Virus record (IMG/VR): IMGVR_UViG_3300027777_000031
Location: 25,864 to 89,863 of that record
Source of the DNA: a virus
Length of the DNA: 64,000 nt
Direction: 5' to 3' (one strand)
The notes under the pieces were generated by a model, which saw nothing but the letters and a program-made list of their open reading frames with translations, did no database searches and was not told the origin of the DNA. Positions 27,084-32,946 of the stretch are shown here, piece after piece (the stretch's first letter is position 1; each line of letters opens with the position of its first letter). The position numbers and the translations under genes are program-made.

Positions 27084-27521
27084 TCATTTCAAGTCTCTTT
27101 TCATATCTCTATCAATGTCCCGAGATTTTATACTATCTCGTTTATCGTGGAGTTTTTTCCCTTTGGCAAGAGCAATCTCCATCTTAACTAATCCGGTGTC
27201 ATTTATGAAGACACGATAAGGAATGATGGTTGTCCCGTTGATTAACTCACTCTCCAACTTATTCAGTTCTTTTCTCTTGGCTAATAGTTTTCTATCCTTA
27301 ACGGTCTCGTGGAATGACCCAAACCCATAATCTGAGATGTTCATTCCTTTAACAAATAACTCATTATTATTGAAATAACAATAACTTTCCGAGATGGAGA
27401 CCTTTCCCTGACGGATGGATTTCACTTCTGAACCAACTAGTTTGATTCCCACAATTAAAGTTTCCAAGAAGGAATATTCAAACTTGGCTTTCTTATTGAC
27501 TATGTTAATTGATTTTTTCAT
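27084..27521 (-). CDS. smpB: SmpB, tmRNA-binding protein
   Basis: The 145-residue protein (start MKKSINIVNKKAKFEYSFLE) has the SmpB beta-barrel signatures: IVGIKLVGSEVKSIRQGKVS, then ESYCYFNNNELFVKGMNISDY, RKLLAKRKELNKLE and GTTIIPYRVFIND. A basic C-terminal tail (ALAKGKKLHDKRDSIKSRDI) would enter the ribosomal mRNA channel. SmpB delivers tmRNA to stalled ribosomes. The longer frame start at 27569 lies upstream of the promoter. TATCTTTG ends four bases before this ATG, so the mRNA is probably leaderless. Confidence 0.93.
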   Translation of the reverse strand: MKKSINIVNKKAKFEYSFLETLIVGIKLVGSEVKSIRQGKVSISESYCYFNNNELFVKGMNISDYGFGSFHETVKDRKLLAKRKELNKLESELINGTTIIPYRVFINDTGLVKMEIALAKGKKLHDKRDSIKSRDIDRDMKRDLK

Positions 27522-27525
27522 ATGA

Positions 27526-27533
27526 CAAAGATA
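27526..27533 (-). promoter_or_regulatory. Bacteroidota-type promoter of smpB, leaderless start
   Basis: TATCTTTG with TTG 19 bases upstream, four bases before the ATG at 27521. Confidence 0.8.
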
Positions 27534-27552
27534 ATATAAAAATTGATATAAA

Positions 27553-27583
27553 CAAAAAACCCCAACCAATTAAATGGTGGGGT
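27553..27583 (-). terminator. Intrinsic terminator
   Basis: ACCCCACCA and TGGTTGGGGT form a hairpin flanked by T runs on both strands, ending the 27616 gene. Confidence 0.75.
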
Positions 27584-27615
27584 TTTTATAATTTTATTTT
27601 TTTTAATAAAATATA

Positions 27616-28023
27616 CTATCTAGGTCCTAAATCATATTCATTATCATCTTCATCTTCATCATCATTACTATCTTCAACAGGAGTCACACTTAGTATGTTA
27701 AATCTTTTAGAAAATTTAGGAATTTTTGTTACATTAATTATAGATGAACTACTTCCAAATTCTGTTGAGTATCTTACTATCACTTTCTCATCATTACTAT
27801 CTTCAACAGGATTTACACTTCGTATATTAAATCTTTTAGAAAATTTAGGAATTTCTTTTACATCAATTATAGATGAACTACTTCCAAATTCTGTTGAGTA
27901 TCTTACTATTACTTCCACACTTTCATTTATTGTTTCTTTAGTAATAATACTCTTTTTATTTGAGTGCATCTCAAGTATTCTATTTTTTTCACCTTGTGAT
28001 ATATCATTAAATAAATTTTTCAT
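27616..28023 (-). CDS. Leader-bearing protein with a tandem duplicated unit
   Basis: The 135-residue product begins with the shared leader (MKNLFNDISQGEKNRILEMH). Then a unit of 43 residues occurs twice (VIVRYSTEFGSSSSIIDVKE and VIVRYSTEFGSSSSIINVTK, each followed by IPKFSKRFNI.SV.PVEDSND). The tail is acidic. Function unknown. The near identity of the two DNA copies points to a recent duplication. Candidate late motif at 28038-28045. Confidence 0.65.
   Translation of the reverse strand: MKNLFNDISQGEKNRILEMHSNKKSIITKETINESVEVIVRYSTEFGSSSSIIDVKEIPKFSKRFNIRSVNPVEDSNDEKVIVRYSTEFGSSSSIINVTKIPKFSKRFNILSVTPVEDSNDDEDEDDNEYDLGPR
27664..27921 (-). repeat. Two-copy tandem repeat, 129-bp period
   Basis: Copies begin at 27664 and 27793 (both attactatcttcaacagga on the plus strand) and are nearly identical over their length. 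Confidence 0.85.
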
Positions 28024-28058
28024 AATATTCTTTTAATATAAATATATGATATAAACAA

Positions 28059-28090
28059 AAAAGGTGATACAAATTAATGTACCACCTTTT
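28059..28090 (-). terminator. Terminator of the large RNA
   Basis: On the minus strand AAAAGGTGGTAC, an eight-base loop, GTATCACCTTTTTT. The T run is on the minus strand, which sets the direction of the transcript. Confidence 0.8.
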
Positions 28091-28972
28091 GGCTTAATAC
28101 GATGAGAATACTCGTCTTATTGAGAATCTTCGGAAGCATTATTTTTTCGCTTCTTTTCCACCATCTTTTGAATGGTAATCCTCATTGCCGATTGGTTAGA
28201 CCAATCACTCCTTGAGATATCATCTACTCTCTCATTATTCAACTCTCTTCAATCTTGCGAACTGACTCCGGATTCGACTCCGTAGAGGTTTTTGGCGAGA
28301 ATACATTCAGACTTGCGGTCATCCTGTGCAACGAACGGCTCGTTACTATGTAGGCAACTTGTCGACGATACCTGACAGACACTTTTGCTCTTTTCTGTTT
28401 AGTTTTTCACCATATTGAAAATAGTTAACGTGTTGTGGATGTGTCCAAGTAGAGGTCTGTCTTAGGCTTCATCATCTTTTGGACGAAGAAATACCAACCT
28501 ACTCGGTAGAGTGTCCCCACTCTCATATTTTAAGAATTCTTCAAATCAAAATCTTGGTAGATGTTTGATAAGGATAATGACAGCACCACCTGTTACTTAT
28601 CTTGTCTTTCGACTTTAAGATTTCTCTCATATTGGAACCCGCAATAATTAAGTTGGATAACCTAACTTCTTACTTGATTCCTATCACTTATTCCTGTTGG
28701 AGTTCCCCCCTCAACCGAAAGACCCACATCTCCCGGTCACCCAACCACTTTCTCTAAAGCGTCGCCCTCAATACTGAAGGTCAGATGGTATGTGACTTGT
28801 ATACTCGAGTCCCATTTCTGAGACCGCAAACCTGTTAACACAACAGATTCACTTTAGCCCGGTTTCCCGGTTTATTTAAGGATGATATACCACCCATTAT
28901 CGTTTTTATAATACCTAAGTACTATATGGATAATCTAAAATGTTTAAGAACGTTTTGAGGTTTCCCTCATTT
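28059..28972 (-). ncRNA. Large structured non-coding RNA of about 0.9 kb (GOLLD/ROOL-like in size and context)
   Basis: No frame of 60 codons occurs here on either strand, and the stretch looks clearly less AT-rich than its flanks. A Bacteroidota promoter reads into it from the right and an intrinsic terminator closes it on the left, so one minus-strand transcript is expected. Many hairpins can be read: AGAGTG-GGGA-CACTCT (a GNRA loop), GATTGGT-CTA-ACCAATC, TACC-GAGTAGGTT-GGTA, GAAGC...GCTTC, and a long-range GTCTTTCG/CGAAAGAC helix. It lies between smpB and tRNA-like genes. GOLLD and ROOL RNAs are of similar size and lie near phage tRNAs. I cannot test homology. Confidence 0.7.
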
Positions 28973-28978
28973 GTTTTA

Positions 28979-28986
28979 CAAAGGTA
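28979..28986 (-). promoter_or_regulatory. Bacteroidota-type promoter of the large RNA
   Basis: TACCTTTG on the minus strand with TTG (29006-29008) exactly 19 bases upstream. Confidence 0.8.
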
Positions 28987-29029
28987 AGTGATTTTTTTGA
29001 GAAGTCAAACACTTTTGTATTTTTTTTTA

Positions 29030-29227
29030 TTATTTAATATTTTGTAGTTCCCAATCAAAATTTTTTCCCCTCATAACATCATCTGTCATTAACTTACTTT
29101 TATGTAAATCCCAAATAACCTCAATCTTTAAAAATGGGTTAAAACCACTAATTAATAAAAGATATTGTTCATTATTGTTTGTTTTATTAGTTATAATATA
29201 ATAACCACTTTCAAGTTTTGTGTCCAT
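29030..29227 (-). CDS. Small hypothetical protein
   Basis: The 65-residue product (MDTKLESGYYIITNKTNNNEQ ... LKIEVIWDLHKSKLM) looks like a small beta-rich soluble protein of unknown family. The start follows a T-rich tract in plus-strand view (A-rich leader). Confidence 0.5.
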   Translation of the reverse strand: MDTKLESGYYIITNKTNNNEQYLLLISGFNPFLKIEVIWDLHKSKLMTDDVMRGKNFDWELQNIK

Positions 29228-29265
29228 TTTTTTTATTTTTTTTATTTTTTTTATTTTTTTTTAAT

Positions 29266-29382
29266 CTGTGATAAGACCTTAAGATTTACAAATTCGTAGG
29301 TCACCCATTCTTTACTACCTAAAACTCGCACTCCCGGCAGGGATAGTCTGCTGTAATAGGTCTATCTGCTATCTTATCACAG
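29266..29382 (-). ncRNA. Helix-closed structured RNA (element A)
   Basis: The ends CTGTGATAAGA and TCTTATCACAG form a perfect 11-bp helix around 95 bases that contain hairpins (ATAG-AC-CTAT type, GCAG-ACTATCC-CTGC, and TAGGT...ACCTA with GGGTGACC in its 3' part). It lies directly after the permuted tRNA-like RNA B and is read on the minus strand with it. No known family recognised. Confidence 0.5.
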
Positions 29383-29390
29383 AATAAATT

Positions 29391-29479
29391 ATGTGTGTGT
29401 ACGCTCTACCATTATAGCTAAACCTTGGTCATCACGATTACGGTTGTTGGAATCGAACCAACGACTTTACACTACACAT
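29391..29479 (-). ncRNA. Circularly permuted tRNA-like RNA (element B)
   Basis: The order of parts is: 3' strand of the anticodon stem (GTGTA), variable loop AAGTC, T-arm GTTGG-TTCGATT-CCAAC, a capped stem AACC...GGTT in place of the acceptor, TA, D-arm with GG (ATGGTA), G26, then the 5' strand of the anticodon stem (TACAC). The RNA ends lie at the anticodon: ATGTGT and ACACAT extend the stem by six pairs. Spacings match canonical tRNA numbering at every junction. There is no free acceptor end and no anticodon loop; the elbow is kept. Confidence 0.65.
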
Positions 29480-29483
29480 TTTG

Positions 29484-29575
29484 TGGTATCGGCAGGGTTC
29501 GAACCTACGGCACAGAGTCTTTCGTTACTCCTGCTCTACCAAAGGAAGACGAATCCCCCACTGAGCTACAATACC
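29484..29575 (-). tRNA. tRNA-like RNA with D-loop hairpin and eight-base anticodon loop (element C)
   Basis: Acceptor GGTATTG/CGATACC with discriminator A, and T-arm GTAGG-TTCGAAC-CCTGC are canonical. The D-loop holds an extra hairpin GGGGGA-TTCG-TCTTCC between AGT and TTTGGTA. The anticodon stem GGAGT/ACTCT closes an eight-base loop AACGAAAG with no U33, so no anticodon can be assigned. Position 26 and the five-base variable loop are normal. Confidence 0.6.
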
Positions 29576-29586
29576 ATTATAAGTTA

Positions 29587-29661
29587 GTGGACGTATGCTC
29601 TACCATCTGAGCTACAGCTTTTAATCACCGGAGGGATTTGAATCCTCGACACAACGTCCAC
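29587..29661 (-). ncRNA. Circularly permuted tRNA-like RNA (element D)
   Basis: Same design as element B with different sequence. The ends GTGGACGT and ACGTCCAC form an eight-bp helix that includes four pairs of the anticodon stem. Inside, in order: variable loop GTGTC, T-arm GAGGA-TTCAAAT-CCCTC, a short capped stem (CGGT/GCTG with wobbles) replacing the acceptor, TA, D-arm GCTC-AGATGGTA-GAGC, A26. Acceptor end and anticodon loop are absent. Confidence 0.65.
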
Positions 29662-29699
29662 CTATATTTTCAATAATTTTAAGAACTTTATTTCTTCTA

Positions 29700-29707
29700 C
29701 AAAGATA
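29700..29707 (-). promoter_or_regulatory. Bacteroidota-type promoter of the tRNA-like cluster
   Basis: TATCTTTG on the minus strand with TTG 20 bases upstream. Transcription would start about 30 bases before element D and read D, C, B, A. Confidence 0.75.
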
Positions 29708-29731
29708 ATACTTTTATTTTAATATATCAAA

Positions 29732-29890
29732 TTATTTTAAAAATAATTTTATTAATTGAGTTAATCCTCCCATACAACATATTCCCGCACAAAAATAACT
29801 AAATCCGGGATTTCTACCATTCTCTTTTTGTGTTTTTGCGGAGAATAGGTTTAATCCCATCAATCCGAATTGTAATAATACTATTTCCAT
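29732..29890 (-). CDS. Small membrane protein
   Basis: A 52-residue product (MEIVLLQFGLMGLNLFSAKT ... GFSYFCAGICCMGGLTQLIK) with one or two hydrophobic segments and four Cys/Gly-rich positions near CAGICCMGG. It lies between two tRNA-like genes. No family recognised. Confidence 0.5.
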   Translation of the reverse strand: MEIVLLQFGLMGLNLFSAKTQKENGRNPGFSYFCAGICCMGGLTQLIKLFLK

Positions 29891-29912
29891 AATTTTTATA
29901 ATTTAATGTTTG

Positions 29913-29985
29913 TAGTCAGGACAGGACTCGAACCTGTAACTTTATTCCACTACACGGTTTGCGTCTACCATTCCGCCACCTGACT
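29913..29985 (-). tRNA. tRNA-Leu-like RNA without an anticodon stem
   Basis: Acceptor AGTCAGG/CCTGACT with A73, D-arm GCG...CGC with GG, and T-arm ACAGG-TTCGAGT-CCTGT are clear. The stretch between (23 bases, usual for a short-arm tRNA) cannot form an anticodon stem: AACCG faces GAATA. The shell is almost identical to the RNA at 52601. Confidence 0.6.
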
Positions 29986-30137
29986 ATGTTTCGTTAATGT
30001 TAAAAACTGATTCAATCCTCCTAAAAAACACTAACTTGCTACTTACTGATATTGGCTCGCCCATCCATTTCTCATATTGATTTACCTGAAACTTCTTCGG
30101 GTTGTTGATTGACCACTCCCGCTTACTCAAGTAGTTT

Positions 30138-30392
30138 TTACATACTCATCATCCAACCCATTCGGTTTTGTTCTTGATACTGAGAATAAGTACATTTTCT
30201 CATTGACTTATAATCCGGTCTCAACTTAGTGTGAGTTGGGTATTTCTTCTCGTGTTCTTTCTGTTCTCTCATAACACGAGCATACGCCTCTCTTTTACTT
30301 GGTGCCCACACATCATTAAATCCACCACCAATCCAATTAAACAAATATAGGTATTCACCATTAACACTTCTATACAATTTCTCTTTAGCCAT
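30138..30392 (-). CDS. Small hypothetical protein
   Basis: The 84-residue basic product (YLFNWIGGGFNDVWAPSKRE; KKYPTHTKLRPDYKSMRKCT) has no recognised family. It has its own TATCTTTG promoter at 30414-30421 with TTG 19 bases upstream, so it is probably an early or constitutive gene. Confidence 0.65.
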   Translation of the reverse strand: MAKEKLYRSVNGEYLYLFNWIGGGFNDVWAPSKREAYARVMREQKEHEKKYPTHTKLRPDYKSMRKCTYSQYQEQNRMGWMMSM

Positions 30393-30413
30393 AATTTATC
30401 CGTTTTGTGAGTA

Positions 30414-30421
30414 CAAAGATA
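30414..30421 (-). promoter_or_regulatory. Bacteroidota-type promoter
   Basis: TATCTTTG on the minus strand, TTG 19 bases upstream, 21 bases before the 30392 start. Confidence 0.75.
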
Positions 30422-30575
30422 AGCATTAAATTCAAACTACCAAACTTTTTTTAATTTTTTTTTATTTTTTTTACTACAACGATTCCGTAAATTTTTGTGG
30501 CATAGAACTTGATATAGTGGGTGTAATAAACTATAATTTTAACGAACTTAAAATTAACATTAAAAACAAATTATT

Positions 30576-30737
30576 ATGAAAAAAGTATTTTTAGCCCTTG
30601 CAGTAGTAGCGACGTTATCTTTAACATCTTGCAAACACGAAGCAAAAACTTCTGAAACTGAAGTTGTTGCCGATTCAACATCTGTAGATTCTACATCAGT
30701 TGATACCACTCAAGTAGACACTACTGAAGTGAAGTAA
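30576..30737 (+). CDS. Small lipoprotein
   Basis: A 53-residue product with a signal peptide and lipobox (LALAVVATLSLTSCKHE), so Cys19 would be lipidated. The mature part is short, Thr/Ser/Asp-rich with a repeated VDST/VDTT unit. It could coat the cell envelope during infection, for example to block superinfection, but that is a guess. It is followed at once by a strong terminator. Confidence 0.7.
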   Translation: MKKVFLALAVVATLSLTSCKHEAKTSETEVVADSTSVDSTSVDTTQVDTTEVK

Positions 30738-30746
30738 AACAAACAA

Positions 30747-30769
30747 CCCCTCTTCGGAGGGGTTTTTTT
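30747..30769 (+). terminator. Intrinsic terminator of the small lipoprotein gene
   Basis: CCCCTC-TTCG-GAGGGG with UUCG loop and seven T residues. Confidence 0.9.
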
Positions 30770-31403
30770 ATTTTAATAATTGTTTGATTCTATCTATATC
30801 GTTAATTATTCGTTTTTGTTTACTTTCGTTTAAACCAAACATTGGTTTAGCTACTTTGGAAATCATATCTATCATAAAATTTTGACCGAATTTTTTAGCT
30901 CCTTCCTCACTATCCGCCTCATCTCCACTTGAACTACCATCATTTGATGAACTACCAACATTATTAGAAACGTGAATATGGTTTTCGTGTTTTCCATCAC
31001 TAAATCCAAAATATAAAACAGCCTTATCATTTCCTGATTCACGATTAATCGTATAACTATAACCATTGGACAATTTATTTACAAATGCTATAATACTATC
31101 ATAGATTCCATTTTTTTTGGCGTCCGCCACAGAACTCCATCCTTTACCATTAATTCTATTAATATCAATAGCCTCACCTGTTTTATGTCTACTTTGATTA
31201 CCTGACGATGTTGTATCTCTATGTCCGGAATTTGCGGTCCCAATAGTCACTGTTATACCAACAGCATCAGCAGCATTATCAATATCTTCAAGTAATGATG
31301 AGTTTATTTCATCTGATGCTGCACTACCCTCCCATTTTATATTTGGATAATCCGATGTGTTAACAGCACTAACATCTTCCATTAAATTGATTAACTTTTT
31401 CAT
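30768..31403 (-). CDS. M15-type peptidoglycan peptidase
   Basis: The 211-residue protein shows the zinc site of M15 D,D-/L,D-carboxypeptidase-like enzymes: SRHKTGEAID (71-80, His73 and Asp80) and ENHIHVS (140-146). The domain is preceded by a leader-like segment and followed by a Ser/Gly/Glu linker and a helix (GLNESKQKRIINDIDRIKQLL). It would cut peptide cross-links of the wall, as an endolysin or virion lysin. No signal peptide is visible. Confidence 0.8.
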   Translation of the reverse strand: MKKLINLMEDVSAVNTSDYPNIKWEGSAASDEINSSLLEDIDNAADAVGITVTIGTANSGHRDTTSSGNQSRHKTGEAIDINRINGKGWSSVADAKKNGIYDSIIAFVNKLSNGYSYTINRESGNDKAVLYFGFSDGKHENHIHVSNNVGSSSNDGSSSGDEADSEEGAKKFGQNFMIDMISKVAKPMFGLNESKQKRIINDIDRIKQLLK

Positions 31404-31404
31404 A

Positions 31405-32010
31405 TTATTGTTCTAAATGGTTCATTAATACACCACCAATAGATGTTGAATAAACCAATAAATGATTTACCGATTCTTCATTTAATTTTGTTTTTTTCTT
31501 GGTATAATCAATACCTAACATACCAATAAATCGACCTTCAATACATTTTATCGCAAAAAGATAACCTGATTTACATCCAGTATCTTCAGCAATATATTTT
31601 AACCCAAAAGTTGCTATAGTTTCATCTTTAAAGTCAGATATTTCAATTTTATCGTGTTCTAATAATTGATTAATTGAACGGCTAAATAAATTAACAGGTA
31701 TATTGTGAAAATTCCCCTGTATTGAAGATACTGATGGTGCCACAGATTCATATATAATACTGAATTTTGCCATCGATTTCCCGGTTGGGTAAAAATTACC
31801 TCCATTATGAAATTGTGCAACCCAAACTCTATCTCCTTTTAATTCTTCTTTAATATGGTCTAATTTTGTCATTACAAGTTCACTGACTTTTAACGTTTCC
31901 AACACCATATCCGGTTTTTCTTCTTTTTTCTCTAATTTATTCTTGATGAATAATAATAGAACGGGACCTAATACCCCCGTAATAAACGCTACTATTATAG
32001 ATGCACTCAT
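31405..32010 (-). CDS. Membrane-anchored GAF-like protein
   Basis: One N-terminal membrane helix (IIVAFITGVLGPVLLLFIKN) is followed by a region of about 150 residues with WVAQFHNGGNFYPTGKSMAKF and GYLFAIKCIEGRFIGMLGID, which looks like a GAF-type sensor fold. It lies one base from the M15 gene, so a role near lysis or cell-state sensing is possible. The assignment is by pattern only. Confidence 0.55.
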   Translation of the reverse strand: MSASIIVAFITGVLGPVLLLFIKNKLEKKEEKPDMVLETLKVSELVMTKLDHIKEELKGDRVWVAQFHNGGNFYPTGKSMAKFSIIYESVAPSVSSIQGNFHNIPVNLFSRSINQLLEHDKIEISDFKDETIATFGLKYIAEDTGCKSGYLFAIKCIEGRFIGMLGIDYTKKKTKLNEESVNHLLVYSTSIGGVLMNHLEQ

Positions 32011-32015
32011 AAATT

Positions 32016-32567
32016 TTATCTTAAATTACCAAAGTTTTTTAAGAATTGTTCCTTAGTAATTTGTAATTTTTGACCACTTTTAGTTCTAACCACCATCATT
32101 TCAGGTTTTTTAGGTGTGGATTCAACAATTTTTTTCTTTGGAACTTCAAAAACTTTAGGTTTATGGTTTTCAACCACTTTAACTTTTGGTTCTTCAATAA
32201 TAGGTTCTTCCTGTTGGAAAACCTCAACAGTTAATCTTGGTTTTTCTTCTTGTTCTTGTTCAGAAACAACCACATTAACTTTTTTGTTTGTTTTTACACC
32301 AAAGTCAGAACTCCAAGGCTCAAAATAGACATCGTCGGCAATGACCTCTAATCTCATATTACCTTTTGTTCCTTCAGGTAAAAAATGTTTAGTTTTTGGG
32401 ATATTTACTTCACACACTCCTGTATTTTCAATAGCACCATTAAACATATAAGACATTTCATCTGTCTCAATTACTAATCTTACTTTAGATTTCGCTAAAG
32501 AAGTTCCTTCAATTTGTATATTACAATTGAATTTATTCGGTTTGTCTGTATATAAAAAGTAACTCAT
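32016..32567 (-). CDS. Unknown virion-type protein
   Basis: The 183-residue product has a beta-rich N-terminal half (FNCNIQIEGTSLAKSKVRLVIE) and a charged, Pro/Glu/Lys-rich second half (EEPIIEEPKVKVVENHKPK). No family recognised. Candidate late motif at 32573-32580, a few bases before the start. Confidence 0.6.
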   Translation of the reverse strand: MSYFLYTDKPNKFNCNIQIEGTSLAKSKVRLVIETDEMSYMFNGAIENTGVCEVNIPKTKHFLPEGTKGNMRLEVIADDVYFEPWSSDFGVKTNKKVNVVVSEQEQEEKPRLTVEVFQQEEPIIEEPKVKVVENHKPKVFEVPKKKIVESTPKKPEMMVVRTKSGQKLQITKEQFLKNFGNLR

Positions 32568-32581
32568 AGCTAATAAATATC

Positions 32582-32908
32582 TTAATCTTTTATAATTGTC
32601 ACATCAACTTTAATATTTTTCTGTTCTTTCATCAATACTTCCACATCTTTTAACTTTACTGTGACTTTATTGTTCTTAGTTTTATTAACTCTTGTCTCAA
32701 ATTCAATCTCATCAACATCTAATCTTACAAATAATCCAATTAAGGTTGCGACTTCGTCTTGCCTTAATTCTTTCATTTTTTTACGGATTCTTGGTCCAAT
32801 ACCTCCTGCACCAACAATTTTCTGAATTACGCAAGCCTCTTTCCACGTAAATGGTGTCTCCATCCACGCGAAAGGTGTATCATCCCAAGAATAACAAATG
32901 CTTCCCAT
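32582..32908 (-). CDS. Unknown small protein
   Basis: The 108-residue product (WDDTPFAWMETPFTWKEACV; KIVGAGGIGPRIRKKMKELR) has Trp-rich motifs and a basic, strand-rich end. It is divergent from the adhesin gene at 32947 and shares its upstream motif. Confidence 0.6.
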   Translation of the reverse strand: MGSICYSWDDTPFAWMETPFTWKEACVIQKIVGAGGIGPRIRKKMKELRQDEVATLIGLFVRLDVDEIEFETRVNKTKNNKVTVKLKDVEVLMKEQKNIKVDVTIIKD

Positions 32909-32910
32909 AC

Positions 32911-32922
32911 TATTTATAAATA
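32911..32922. promoter_or_regulatory. Bidirectional candidate late motif
   Basis: TATTTATAAATA is nearly palindromic and sits in the 38-base gap between divergent genes (32908 minus, 32947 plus), placing the motif upstream of both. Confidence 0.45.
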
Positions 32923-32946
32923 ACTAAAAATTTGTAAAATTGTAGT

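Noticed and set aside
28059-28972. RNase P RNA, rRNA fragment or group II intron
   Set aside because: None of the universally conserved blocks that I know of these RNAs was found, and no reverse transcriptase or intron boundary signs are present.
29393-29610. Plus-strand frames of 61-64 codons over the tRNA-like cluster
   Set aside because: They read the complement of tRNA elements; no ribosome-binding context, and the RNA structure explains the sequence.
29266-29661. Permuted group I intron-exon (PIE) arrangement producing the permuted tRNA-like RNAs
   Set aside because: The spaces between elements A, B, C and D are only a few to about 12 bases, with no room for intron halves and no P3-P7 core visible.
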